The notes under the pieces: generated by a model
Seen by the model: the letters and a program-made list of their open reading frames with translations, nothing else
Told to the model about the DNA's origin: nothing
The model's database searches: none
Translations under genes and position numbers: made by a program
DNA from: Flavobacterium sp. UBA6203
Lineage (GTDB): Bacteria; Bacteroidota; Bacteroidia; Flavobacteriales; Flavobacteriaceae
Direction of reading: 5' to 3'
NCBI GenBank assembly: GCA_002421645.1
Contig: DIST01000008.1
Location: 1 to 20,535, forward strand
DNA: 20,535 nucleotides
Shown here: piece by piece, positions 6,590-14,557 of the stretch
Layout: each line of letters starts with the position of its first letter
How positions within the stretch are numbered: the first letter of the stretch is position 1

Positions 6590-8233
6590 TTAAACCTGAA
6601 TCACTCCTAAATTAAATGGTTTCTCAATAGGAGCGTGGTTGGCAGCTTCAATTCCCATAGAAATCCAAGTTCTAGTGTCTAATGGGTCAACAATAGCATC
6701 TGTCCATAAACGAGCGGCTGCATAATAAGGAGATACTTGTTTGTCATAACGAGCTTTTATCTTGTCAAATAATTCCGCTTCTTTTTCGGGAGTAATTTCT
6801 TCCCCTTTTGCTTTTAAAGAAGCAGCTTCAATTTGCAACAATACTTTTGCTGCTTGAGCACCACCCATTACTGCTAATTCAGCACTTGGCCAAGCGAAGA
6901 TTAATCTTGGGTCATAGGCTTTTCCGCACATGGCATAATTTCCTGCTCCATACGAATTTCCAATTACAACAGTGAATTTCGGTACAACCGAATTAGAAAC
7001 CGCATTCACCATTTTAGCACCATCTTTGATAATGCCACCATGTTCTGATTTAGAACCTACCATGAAACCCGTTACGTCTTGTAAAAACACTAATGGAATT
7101 TTCTTTTGGTTGCAATTCGCAATAAAACGTGTGGCTTTATCTGCAGAATCAGAATAGATTACGCCTCCAAATTGCATTTCGCTTGGTTTCGTTTTGGCAC
7201 CAGCTGTTTTTACAATTTTTCTTTGGTTGGCTACAATTCCTACTGCCCAACCGTCAATGCGTGCATAACCTGTTATAATGGTTTGACCATAGCCCGCTTT
7301 GTATTCGTCAAATTCTGAATTGTCTACCAAACGTTTGATGATTTCCATCATATCGTATTGATCAGCACGAGATTTTGGTAAAATTCCGTAAATATCTTTT
7401 GGTTCTAATGCTGGTTTTTCTGCTTTTACTCTGTTGAAACCTGCTTTTTCATAGTCACCAATTTTACCTACGACCGATTTAATTCGGTCTAAAGCATCTT
7501 TATCGTCTTTTGCTTTATAATCAGTAACTCCTGAAATTTCACAATGCGTGGTAGCACCACCAAGTGTTTCGTTATCAATACTTTCTCCGATAGCGGCTTT
7601 CACTAAATAACTTCCAGCTAAGAAAATACTTCCAGTTTTATCTACAATTAAAGCTTCATCACTCATAATAGGTAAATAAGCACCACCTGCTACACAACTT
7701 CCCATTACAGCAGCAATTTGGGTAATTCCCATACTACTCATGATTGCGTTATTTCTAAAAATTCTTCCGAAATGTTCTTTATCTGGGAAAATTTCATCTT
7801 GCATTGGTAAATAAACCCCAGCAGAATCTACTAAATAAATAATTGGCAATCTATTTTCAATAGCAATTTCTTGAGCTCTTAAGTTCTTTTTTCCAGTAAT
7901 TGGAAACCAAGCACCTGCTTTTACAGTAGCATCATTAGCTACCACGATACATTGTTTGCCTGATACATATCCCATTTTAACAACAACACCTCCAGATGGA
8001 CAACCACCATGTTCTTCATACATTTCGTCACCAACAAAAGCACCGATTTCAATACTATTCGCTTTGTCATCTAACAGATAATCAATACGTTCGCGAGCCG
8101 TCATTTTGCCTTCAGCATGTAACTTATCGATACGTTTTTGTCCGCCACCTAGTTTTACTTGAGCAAAACGCTTTTTTAAATCAGTAACTAAAAGTTTGTT
8201 GTGATCTTCGTTTTTATTGAAATTTAAGTCCAT
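6590..8233 (-). CDS. Acyl-CoA carboxylase carboxyltransferase (beta) subunit, methylcrotonoyl-CoA carboxylase-like
   Basis: A 547-residue carboxyltransferase of the biotin-dependent acyl-CoA carboxylase family. It moves the carboxyl group from carboxybiotin to an acyl-CoA. Two crotonase-type halves are visible: the first has the acyl-CoA oxyanion region MGSCVAGGAYLPIMSDE (177-193), the second has DVTGFMVG (386-393), NSYGAGNYAM (426-435) and WPSAELAVMGG (448-458). VDSAGVYLPMQDEIFPDKEHFGRIF (in segments, 135-159) and the ending ARLWTDAIVDPLDTR (507-521) follow methylcrotonoyl-CoA carboxylase beta more closely than propionyl-CoA carboxylase, suggesting leucine or branched acyl substrates; this is inference. 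No biotin carboxylase/carrier (alpha) gene is adjacent. It starts 45 bp after prfB on the same strand with no promoter box in the gap, so co-transcription is likely. Confidence 0.9.
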   Translation of the reverse strand: MDLNFNKNEDHNKLLVTDLKKRFAQVKLGGGQKRIDKLHAEGKMTARERIDYLLDDKANSIEIGAFVGDEMYEEHGGCPSGGVVVKMGYVSGKQCIVVANDATVKAGAWFPITGKKNLRAQEIAIENRLPIIYLVDSAGVYLPMQDEIFPDKEHFGRIFRNNAIMSSMGITQIAAVMGSCVAGGAYLPIMSDEALIVDKTGSIFLAGSYLVKAAIGESIDNETLGGATTHCEISGVTDYKAKDDKDALDRIKSVVGKIGDYEKAGFNRVKAEKPALEPKDIYGILPKSRADQYDMMEIIKRLVDNSEFDEYKAGYGQTIITGYARIDGWAVGIVANQRKIVKTAGAKTKPSEMQFGGVIYSDSADKATRFIANCNQKKIPLVFLQDVTGFMVGSKSEHGGIIKDGAKMVNAVSNSVVPKFTVVIGNSYGAGNYAMCGKAYDPRLIFAWPSAELAVMGGAQAAKVLLQIEAASLKAKGEEITPEKEAELFDKIKARYDKQVSPYYAAARLWTDAIVDPLDTRTWISMGIEAANHAPIEKPFNLGVIQV

Positions 8234-8278
8234 TACTTAATGTGTTATTTAGTTTGTTGTTGGTTCTTATTGTTAAAA

Positions 8279-9374
8279 TTATTCCTCTTTTTGCCCCATC
8301 ATCATCAAATAGGCTTTTAAGAAATTATCGATATCACCGTTCATAATTCCATCTACATCACTCGATTCGTATCCAGAACGAACGTCTTTTACCAATTTAT
8401 AAGGATGCATTACATAATTACGGATTTGAGAGCCCCATTCAATTTTCATTTTTCCTGCTTCAATATCGGCTCTTTGTGCTAAACGTTTGTTTAATTCGAT
8501 TTCGTACAACTGCGATTTTAACATTTGCATCGCACGTTGGCGGTTGTCTTGTTGCGAACGTGTTTCGGAACATTGAATTTGAATTCCCGTTGGTTTGTGA
8601 AACAATTGTACTTTGGTTTCTACTTTGTTTACGTTTTGTCCACCAGCACCACTTGAGCGTGAAGTTATAATCTCGATATCAGCAGGATTGATTTCTACTT
8701 CAATAGAATCATCCACCAAAGGATACACATAAACAGATGCAAAAGACGTATGACGTTTCGCATTACTATCAAAAGGAGAAATTCGTACTAAACGATGCAC
8801 ACCGTTTTCGCCTTTTAAATAACCAAAAGCAAATTCACCTTCAATTTCTAAGGTTACGGTTTTAATTCCGGCAACATCTCCTTCTTGAAAGTTTAATTCC
8901 TTGATTTTATAGCCTTGTTTTTCGCCCCACATCAAATACATACGCATTAACATGGAAGCCCAGTCGCAACTTTCAGTTCCACCAGCACCTGCGGTAATTT
9001 GCAAAACGGCACTCATGCTATCTCCTTCGTCAGAAAGCATGTTTCGGAATTCTAAATCTTCAATGTGATGTAAGGTTTTTTGATAGTGTTCTTCAACTTC
9101 TTCTTCGGTAACATCGCCTTCTTTGAAGAAATCCATCAATATTTGAAGTTCTTCTGAAAACTCAATTCCTTTATTATAATCTTCCACCCATTTCTTTTTA
9201 GAACGCAGGTTTCGGATAATAACTTCGGCTTCTTTGGCGTTGTTCCAAAAGTCGGGAGCGAAGGTTTTTTCTTCTTCGTTAGTTATTTCAATCGTTTTGG
9301 CATCGATGTCAAAGATACCTCCTTAACGCACCAAGGCGATCAATAATATCTCTGACTTGTTCTGTATTAATCAT
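8279..9374 (-). CDS. prfB: Peptide chain release factor 2 with programmed +1 frameshift
   Basis: RF2 ends translation at UGA and UAA. The first 21 codons (9374-9312) read [21 protein letters not shown] and meet an in-frame TGA at 9311-9309. Skipping one base gives GAC at 9310-9308 and a frame continuing to the stop at 8279, so the full protein is 364 residues, close to the family's 365. Visible landmarks are the stop-recognition tripeptide SPF at about 199-201 and the hydrolysis motif GGQ at 244-246 ([15 protein letters not shown]), with Ser where E. coli K-12 carries Thr two residues before GAGGQ. The interruption is the classic autoregulatory site: when RF2 is scarce, ribosomes pause at UGA and shift. 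The gene is intact, not broken. The carboxylase gene follows after 45 bp. Confidence 0.97.
9308..9325 (-). promoter_or_regulatory. prfB recoding site (internal SD, slippery CTT, TGA C)
   Basis: On the - strand the sequence TAAGGAGGTATCTTTGAC holds the three known parts of the RF2 frameshift signal: an internal Shine-Dalgarno element, three spacer bases (TAT), the slippery codon CTT, and the weak stop context TGAC. TAAGGAGGT complements the canonical 16S rRNA 3' end (ACCTCCTTA) over nine bases, a longer match than I see before any start codon in this window. Confidence 0.95.
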
Positions 9375-9401
9375 AAATATTGTAGTTTTGTTTTGAAATG
9401 G

Positions 9402-9511
9402 GATGCCATAGCCCCGATAGTAGTGGAAATCCTTTTTTTAAATTTTACTTTGACAAGCTCAGTATGACAAAATTTAAAAAAAGATTGCAACGGATAGCGG
9501 GAATTAGCTCC
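9402..9511. repeat. Nested palindromic intergenic repeat (REP-like)
   Basis: CTTTTTTTAAATTTT (9432-9446) and AAAATTTAAAAAAAG (9469-9483) form a perfect 15-bp inverted repeat. The loop contains TGACAAGCTCAGTATGACA, close to the widespread GACAAGCTCAGTGTGAC-type repeat. Outside the stem lie ATAGCCCCGATAG (9408-9420) and GGATAGCGGGAATTAGCTCC (9492-9511), partly complementary to each other and familiar from flavobacterial intergenic repeats. The element fills most of the gap between divergent prfB and threonine aldolase; nothing else is seen in it. Confidence 0.7.
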
Positions 9512-9549
9512 TAAAAATTTTTATCAAAAATAAGGTATCTGATTGATAT

Positions 9550-10575
9550 ATGGAAATAAATTTAGTTAGTGATACGGTAACGAAGCCTTCAGTGGAGATG
9601 TTAAACGCTATGTTTAATGCTAAAGTAGGCGATGATGTATATAAACAAGACCCAACAGTCAACGAGTTAGAAGAAACTTTAGCGGATTTGTTTGGGATGG
9701 AAGCAGCCTTGTTTTTCCCTTCCGGAACGATGGCAAATCAGACGGCGATTAAGTTGCATACCCAACCAGGTGAGCAAGTAATTTGTGATAAATACTCGCA
9801 TATTTATCATTATGAAGGTGGTGGAGCTTCTTTTAACAGTGGTGTTTCGTGTTGTTTGGTAGATGGAAATCGCGGTATGATTACAGCTGATTTGGTTAAA
9901 TATGGAATCAATGACCCCGAATTTTATCACGCTCCATTAACTTCGTTAGTAAGTATTGAAAACACAACCAATAAAGGTGGCGGCGCTTGTTATGATTTAC
10001 AACCTTTACAAGAAATTAAGCAAGTTTGTATCGACCATAATTTGAAATATCATTTAGATGGAGCGCGTTTGTGGAATGCGTTAGTAGCAAAAAAACAACA
10101 TCCAAAGCAGTTTGGGGAATTGTTTGATACCATTTCGGTTTGTTTATCGAAAGGATTGGGTGCACCAGTTGGTTCGGTTTTGTTGGGAAGTAAAGCGGAT
10201 ATGCATCGTGCTTTAAGAATACGTAAGATTTTTGGTGGTAATATGCGTCAATCGGGATATTTGGCTGCGGCAGGATTATTTGCGTTGCAGAATAACATCA
10301 GTCGTTTAGAAATTGACCATAGAAGAGCCAAAGAATTAGGTAATTTATTAGAAAAAATGCCTTGGGTTGCCAATGTGGAACCTGTGGAAACCAATATTTT
10401 GATTTTTGGCTTACAATCTTTTGTAGATGAAAAACTTTTTATTGACAAATTGAAACAAAAAGGAATAGCAATTAGTTCAATGGGACATGGAAAACTTAGA
10501 ATTGTTACGCATTTAGATTATAAAGAAGTAATGCATGAATATGTAATGGAAGTGTTTTCTAAATTGACTTTTTAA
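9550..10575 (+). CDS. ltaE: Low-specificity L-threonine aldolase
   Basis: A 341-residue PLP enzyme of the threonine aldolase family (fold type I), which splits L-threonine or allo-threonine into glycine and acetaldehyde in the cytoplasm. It opens with NLVSDTVTKPS and has VGDDVYKQDPTVNELE (26-41), the PLP-phosphate region SGTMANQ at 58-64, HLDGARLWNA at 168-177 containing the Asp and Arg that hold the cofactor, and the Schiff-base Lys201 in SVCLSKGLGAPVGS. All are typical and the length is normal. The ATG at 9550 has no Shine-Dalgarno motif and no exact -7 box close by. It is divergent from prfB across a repeat element. Glycine produced here could feed the glycine cleavage system, whose T protein is at the far end of the window; that link is inference. 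Confidence 0.93.
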   Translation: MEINLVSDTVTKPSVEMLNAMFNAKVGDDVYKQDPTVNELEETLADLFGMEAALFFPSGTMANQTAIKLHTQPGEQVICDKYSHIYHYEGGGASFNSGVSCCLVDGNRGMITADLVKYGINDPEFYHAPLTSLVSIENTTNKGGGACYDLQPLQEIKQVCIDHNLKYHLDGARLWNALVAKKQHPKQFGELFDTISVCLSKGLGAPVGSVLLGSKADMHRALRIRKIFGGNMRQSGYLAAAGLFALQNNISRLEIDHRRAKELGNLLEKMPWVANVEPVETNILIFGLQSFVDEKLFIDKLKQKGIAISSMGHGKLRIVTHLDYKEVMHEYVMEVFSKLTF

Positions 10576-10626
10576 TTTTTAGAACACAGATTTAAGAAAT
10601 TTTAATAATTTTTAAAATCAAACTTC

Positions 10627-10645
10627 AAACCTGAAACCTGAAACT
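10627..10645. repeat. Short tandem intergenic repeat (AAACCTG)
   Basis: AAACCTG occurs twice in tandem followed by AAACT, just upstream of the TSUP permease gene. Similar CCTGAAACCTGAAAC runs are common between genes in flavobacteria. No function can be inferred. Confidence 0.5.
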
Positions 10646-10652
10646 ATAATTT

Positions 10653-11426
10653 ATGGAAATCGTAATCATATCCATCGTTGCTTTTTTAACCGCCATTCTA
10701 ACCTTTTTCTCAGGTTTTGGATTGGGAACGTTGTTAACTCCTGTTTTCATGTTGTTCTTTCCGGTTGATATTGCGATAGGTTTGTGTGGATTGGTGCATT
10801 TTGCTAATAATGTATTCAAGTTTTTTTTAGTTGGAAAACATGCCAACAAAGAAGTTTTAATGAAATTCGGAATTCCAGCCATTTTTGCTGCGATGTTAGG
10901 TTCTTGGTTGTTGTTGCAAATTTCGGATTTACAACCTTTGTTTAGTTATTCGCTTTTTGGAAAAGAGTGGGAGGTATTACCCATAAAATTCATCATAGCC
11001 ATTTTATTAATAATTTTTGCGCTTTTAGATTTGATTCCGTATTTGAGTGAATTGCAATTTGGAAAAGATAAATTGCCTTTAGGTGGAATTCTAAGCGGAT
11101 TTTTCGGTGGACTTTCGGGACATCAAGGTGCTTTGCGAAGTGCATTTTTGATAAAAGCCGGTTTATCCAAAGAAAGCTTCATCGCTACAGGAATTGTAGT
11201 TTCGATGTTTATCGATTTTACTCGTTTAAGCGTTTATGCTTCAAAAATTACGACTTATACGTTGTATGAAAATAAATTATTGTTGATTTCAGCAACGCTT
11301 TGTGCTATAACTGGAGCGTATTTGGGTAACCAACTTTTAAAGAAAGTTACCCTAAAATTTCTCCAAGGTTTTGTTGCGGTTTTATTGCTTTTAGTGGCAA
11401 TTGGATTGGGAATGGGGATGATTTAA
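10653..11426 (+). CDS. TSUP (TauE/SafE) family membrane permease
   Basis: A 257-residue integral membrane protein with about seven or eight hydrophobic segments. The two-fold repeat typical of TauE/SafE permeases is visible: FSGFGLGTLLTPVFMLFF near residues 19-36 in the first half, and GGILSGFFGGLSGHQGALRSAFL near 145-167 (given here as one motif in two parts) at the start of the second half. The family exports or imports small sulfur or organic anions such as sulfite, sulfoacetate or taurine-related compounds; the substrate cannot be read from sequence. The gene begins 77 bp after threonine aldolase on the same strand and may be co-transcribed. It ends only 10 bp before the stop of the convergent HU-like gene, with no strong hairpin between them. 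Confidence 0.87.
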   Translation: MEIVIISIVAFLTAILTFFSGFGLGTLLTPVFMLFFPVDIAIGLCGLVHFANNVFKFFLVGKHANKEVLMKFGIPAIFAAMLGSWLLLQISDLQPLFSYSLFGKEWEVLPIKFIIAILLIIFALLDLIPYLSELQFGKDKLPLGGILSGFFGGLSGHQGALRSAFLIKAGLSKESFIATGIVVSMFIDFTRLSVYASKITTYTLYENKLLLISATLCAITGAYLGNQLLKKVTLKFLQGFVAVLLLLVAIGLGMGMI

Positions 11427-11436
11427 ATAATATGAA

Positions 11437-11820
11437 TTATCGAATTCTTTTATAAGTAATTTTCTTCATTCTATTTTTTAATTCTTTAGAAGGGCGGTAA
11501 TTAATTTTAGCTTCTTTAATGTTCGATTTACCCAATGCTTCTTCTGTTTCTGCTGCAGTACCGGTTAAATTCAGTTGAAAGGTTCCTAAATTATCTACCC
11601 TAACAATATTTCCATTGGCTAATGATTCACCGATTACATCACTTAATGCCATAATGACTCCAAAACAATCAGGTCTACTCATGGTAGTTCTACTGGCTAC
11701 AATTCGGGCTAAATCATCTAAATTCACTTCTCCTTGACTAACGGCACAAGGGTAGTATTTTACTTCTGGAGGCGATACCAAATTATTCTTTTTGGGTATC
11801 ATTTTAAATTGAACGGGCAT
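11437..11820 (-). CDS. HU/IHF-family DNA-binding protein (Bacteroidota type)
   Basis: A 127-residue basic protein of the HU superfamily, in the longer form common in Bacteroidota. An N-terminal beta segment (MPVQFKMIPKKNNL) comes before the HU helices (about 30-70: NLDDLARIVASRTTMSRPDCFGVIMALSDVIGESLANG), then VDNLGTFQLNLTG at about 80-92, the strand that leads into the DNA-binding arms, and a strongly basic tail ending KNRMKKITYKRIR. It likely bends or coats DNA as a nucleoid protein; specific targets are unknown. A -7 box TATATTTG lies 40 bp upstream. The gene sits next to YbaB, another nucleoid-associated protein, but they are separated by 176 bp holding a hairpin and have separate promoters. 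Confidence 0.88.
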   Translation of the reverse strand: MPVQFKMIPKKNNLVSPPEVKYYPCAVSQGEVNLDDLARIVASRTTMSRPDCFGVIMALSDVIGESLANGNIVRVDNLGTFQLNLTGTAAETEEALGKSNIKEAKINYRPSKELKNRMKKITYKRIR

Positions 11821-11860
11821 TTTTTTACAGTGTAAGGTTTAATTAAATATTTTAACCTAA

Positions 11861-11868
11861 CAAATATA
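11861..11868 (-). promoter_or_regulatory. -7 promoter box TATATTTG for the HU-like gene
   Basis: An exact TAnnTTTG match on the - strand, leaving a predicted leader of about 35 nt before the ATG at 11820. A convincing -33 TTG is not seen at the usual 17-23 nt spacing because a hairpin repeat occupies that position. Confidence 0.5.
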
Positions 11869-11870
11869 AA

Positions 11871-11931
11871 AAAAGATATACGACTTTAAATAAAAAGTCA
11901 TACATCTTTTTGCTAAAAGATGTACAACTTT
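11871..11931. repeat. Three-armed inverted/direct repeat, terminator-like
   Basis: Three near-identical 17-bp arms: AAAAGATATACGACTTT (11871-11887), its near-perfect inverse AAAGTCATACATCTTTT (11894-11910), and a further forward copy AAAAGATGTACAACTTT (11915-11931). Arms 1 and 2, or 2 and 3, can each form a hairpin with a short loop, so two alternative structures compete. The location fits a terminator for the YbaB gene (- strand), just upstream of the HU promoter. Confidence 0.65.
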
Positions 11932-11996
11932 AATTAAAATCATAAGGAACAAGTAAAAAAGAATCTTATTTTAATTTCTAATTTCTTGAGAAGATA

Positions 11997-12320
11997 TTAT
12001 TTAAATAGATCCATTCCTGGGATATTTGGCATGCCTTCTTTTGCAACAGCAGCCAGTTCTGTTTCGTGAACGTTTGTTGCTTTTTCGATAGCTTTGTTTA
12101 AAACGTTAACTAGATAATCTTCAAGCATTTCTTTATCGTTAAGTAAATCATCACTTATCGTAATGTTTTTGATTTTTCGGTTGGCTGTTAAGGTAACTTG
12201 TAATAAGCCATCCGAACTTTTCTCATCGATTAAAACAAAATCTAAACGCTTCTTAGTTTCTTCAACTTTTTGTTGGGTTTCTTTTAATTTACCCATCATA
12301 CCCATGATATCTCCAAACAT
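11997..12320 (-). CDS. YbaB/EbfC family nucleoid-associated protein
   Basis: A 107-residue protein matching the YbaB/EbfC family, which forms small homodimers that bind DNA and associate with the nucleoid. It starts [26 protein letters not shown], a methionine-rich helix typical of the family, followed by a central beta region ([20 protein letters not shown]) and a C-terminal helix with the characteristic [27 protein letters not shown] ending. The length is normal. In many bacteria the gene lies next to dnaX and recR; here it does not, standing instead upstream of the HU-like gene and divergent from an S9 peptidase. A -7 box TATTTTTG lies 22 bp before the ATG. Confidence 0.9.
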   Translation of the reverse strand: MFGDIMGMMGKLKETQQKVEETKKRLDFVLIDEKSSDGLLQVTLTANRKIKNITISDDLLNDKEMLEDYLVNVLNKAIEKATNVHETELAAVAKEGMPNIPGMDLFK

Positions 12321-12342
12321 AATATTATTTTTTTTATTAAGG

Positions 12343-12350
12343 CAAAAATA
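12343..12350 (-). promoter_or_regulatory. -7 promoter box TATTTTTG for the YbaB gene
   Basis: An exact TAnnTTTG match on the - strand, 22 bp from the ATG at 12320. The 64-bp gap to the divergent S9 peptidase gene must also hold the + strand promoter, for which no exact box is visible. Confidence 0.5.
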
Positions 12351-12384
12351 GTAAATTAGCGGTTAATAATTAGTTTAAAACTTC

Positions 12385-14520
12385 ATGAAAAAAATCACCT
12401 ATTTACTTCTTAGTTGTATTATTTTTGTTTCTGCTTACAGTCAAAATAAAACAAAAAAAATGTCAAATAAAATAGTTCCTCCTGTAGCTAAAATTGTTCC
12501 TAAAACTTTAGAAAAACATGGAGACAAGAGAATTGATAATTATTATTGGTTAAATGAAAGAGAAAATCCAGAAGTTATCGATTACTTAAATAAAGAAAAC
12601 GAATATTATCAGCAATCTACAGCTCATACAAAACCATTACAAGACGAATTGTTTTTGGAAATGAAGTCGAGAATCAAAGAAGATGATAGTTCGGTTCCCT
12701 ATTTGTATAACGGATATTACTACATCACTCGTTTTGAAATAGGGAAAGATTACCCAATTTATTCTCGTAAAAAAGGAAGTTTAGATGCCAAAGAAGAAAT
12801 CATGTTTGATTGTAATGAAATGGCAAAAGGACATGCGTATTTTAATTTATCTGGATTAAATGTAAGTGAAGATAACAAATGGGTAGCTTTTGGTGTGGAT
12901 TTGGTTTCGCGCAGACAATATACCATTCAAATTAAAAACTTAGAAACAGGTGAAATTCTTCCGGTAAAGTTAGAAAACACAACGGGAGGTTCTACTTGGG
13001 CTGGCGATAACAAAACCTTATTTTATACTCGTAAAGATGCTCAAACTTTACGCTCTGATAAAATTTATAAGCATACTTTAGGAGCAGAGGCTTCAACAGA
13101 TGTTATGGTTTTTCATGAAAAAGACGATACTTTTAATACGTTTGTTTACAAAGAAAAATCAAAAAAATACTTAGTTATTGGTTCATCGAGTACGTTGACT
13201 TCTGAATACCAAATTTTAGATGCTAAGAATCCGAATGGCGAATTTAAAGTTTTCCAAAAAAGAACGCGTGGATTAGAATATTCGATTTCACATTATGGTG
13301 ATAGTTTTTACATCGTAACTAATAAAGATAAAGCAACCAACTTTAAATTAATGAAAACACCAGAAACGGCTACTTCAGCTGAAAACTGGAAAGATTTAAT
13401 TGCACACAGAAGTGATGTTTTATTAGAAGGAATCGAAATTTTCAAAGATTATTTGGTAGTGGAAGAGCGTTCAAATGGTTTGAATAAAATCAGAATTATG
13501 CCATGGAGTGGAAAAGGGGAGTATTACTTGCCTTTTAATATTGAAACGTATACGGCTTACACTACTACTAACGTAGATTTTGATACTGAAATACTACGTT
13601 ATGCCTACCAATCTATGGCAACACCTTCTTCTGTAATTGATTTCAATATGAGAACTCAGGAGAAAAAAATCTTGAAAGAACAAGAAATCTTGGGTGGAAA
13701 ATTCGACAAGAATAATTACATCGAAGAACGTGTTTGGGCTACTGCTGCCGATGGAACAAAAGTTCCTATTTCAATGGTATATAGAAAAGGAATTGAAAAA
13801 GATGGTAAAAATCCATTATTGTTATATGCTTACGGTTCTTATGGAGCAACGATGGATCCTTACTTTTCATCTACTCGTTTGAGTTTATTAGATAGAGGAT
13901 TTATCTATGCAATTGCGCACATCAGAGGAGGTGAGGACTTAGGAAGAGAATGGTATGAAAACGGAAAACTTTTAAAGAAAATCAACACTTTTACTGATTT
14001 TATTGATTGTTCCAAGTTTGTGATTGCAGAAAAATATACTTCGGCAGCCCATTTATATGCGGAAGGTGGTTCGGCAGGAGGTTTATTGATGGGAGCCATT
14101 GTAAACATGAATCCAGAATTATACAACGGAGTAATAGCTCAAGTTCCTTTTGTGGATGTGGTTACAACAATGTTAGACGACACGATTCCATTAACAACTG
14201 GAGAATATGACGAATGGGGAAATCCTAATGAGAAAAAATACTATGATTATATGTTGTCGTATTCGCCTTATGATCAAGTGAAAGCGCAAGCTTATCCAAA
14301 TATGTATGTATCTACAGGGCTTCACGATTCACAAGTGCAATATTGGGAACCAGCAAAATGGGTAGCAAAATTACGCGTTATGAAAACAAATGACAATCAG
14401 TTGTATTTAGATACAAACATGGATGCAGGACATGGTGGTGCGTCTGGACGATTCGAAGCATTGAAAGAATTAGCAAAAGAATTTGCCTTTTTGTTAGATT
14501 TAGAAAAAATTAAGAAGTAG
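12385..14520 (+). CDS. Secreted S9-family serine peptidase (oligopeptidase B-like)
   Basis: A 711-residue prolyl-oligopeptidase-family serine peptidase with a signal peptide, MKKITYLLLSCIIFVSAYSQ, so it probably acts in the periplasm or at the cell surface. After an N-terminal segment (DNYYWLNERENPEVIDYL, about 51-68) comes a beta-propeller (about 100-440) that limits access to short peptides, then the alpha/beta-hydrolase domain (about 450-705). The catalytic triad is visible: Ser563 in GGSAGG, Asp648 in LHDSQVQYWEP and His683 in AGHGGASGRF. RGGEDLGREWYENGK and TTGEYDEWGNP match oligopeptidase B (basic-residue cleavage) better than prolyl oligopeptidase, though specificity is inferred. It diverges from YbaB. 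No clear hairpin follows the stop. Confidence 0.93.
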   Translation: MKKITYLLLSCIIFVSAYSQNKTKKMSNKIVPPVAKIVPKTLEKHGDKRIDNYYWLNERENPEVIDYLNKENEYYQQSTAHTKPLQDELFLEMKSRIKEDDSSVPYLYNGYYYITRFEIGKDYPIYSRKKGSLDAKEEIMFDCNEMAKGHAYFNLSGLNVSEDNKWVAFGVDLVSRRQYTIQIKNLETGEILPVKLENTTGGSTWAGDNKTLFYTRKDAQTLRSDKIYKHTLGAEASTDVMVFHEKDDTFNTFVYKEKSKKYLVIGSSSTLTSEYQILDAKNPNGEFKVFQKRTRGLEYSISHYGDSFYIVTNKDKATNFKLMKTPETATSAENWKDLIAHRSDVLLEGIEIFKDYLVVEERSNGLNKIRIMPWSGKGEYYLPFNIETYTAYTTTNVDFDTEILRYAYQSMATPSSVIDFNMRTQEKKILKEQEILGGKFDKNNYIEERVWATAADGTKVPISMVYRKGIEKDGKNPLLLYAYGSYGATMDPYFSSTRLSLLDRGFIYAIAHIRGGEDLGREWYENGKLLKKINTFTDFIDCSKFVIAEKYTSAAHLYAEGGSAGGLLMGAIVNMNPELYNGVIAQVPFVDVVTTMLDDTIPLTTGEYDEWGNPNEKKYYDYMLSYSPYDQVKAQAYPNMYVSTGLHDSQVQYWEPAKWVAKLRVMKTNDNQLYLDTNMDAGHGGASGRFEALKELAKEFAFLLDLEKIKK

Positions 14521-14535
14521 TTAAACTTTTTTTGT

Positions 14536-14543
14536 TAAATTTG
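14536..14543 (+). promoter_or_regulatory. -7 promoter box TAAATTTG for the CBS-like gene
   Basis: An exact TAnnTTTG match 15 bp after the S9 peptidase stop, giving a predicted leader of about 110 nt before the ATG at 14659. That leader holds a 14-bp imperfect palindrome and a hairpin (described separately). Confidence 0.45.
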
Positions 14544-14557
14544 CAAGGTTTTAGAAG

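Noticed and set aside
6972..8187. Several 60-70-codon frames antisense to the carboxylase gene
   Set aside because: They are mirror frames of a strongly conserved coding sequence, with no promoter or family features.
8279..9187. prfB as a truncated gene starting at an internal GTG, or as a pseudogene with a frameshift
   Set aside because: The upstream 21 codons, the TGA and the signal TAAGGAGGTATCTTTGAC show the conserved programmed frameshift; the joined protein has the normal RF2 length.
9310..9317. TATCTTTG on the - strand inside prfB as a -7 promoter box
   Set aside because: The match is fully explained by the spacer, slippery codon and stop of the recoding site.
11871..11931. CRISPR-like repeat
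   Set aside because: There are only three arms, one inverted, with loops of 4-6 bases and no spacers or cas genes.
13694..14210. Alternative frames within the S9 peptidase gene
   Set aside because: They overlap the catalytic domain of a clear gene and encode no recognisable protein.
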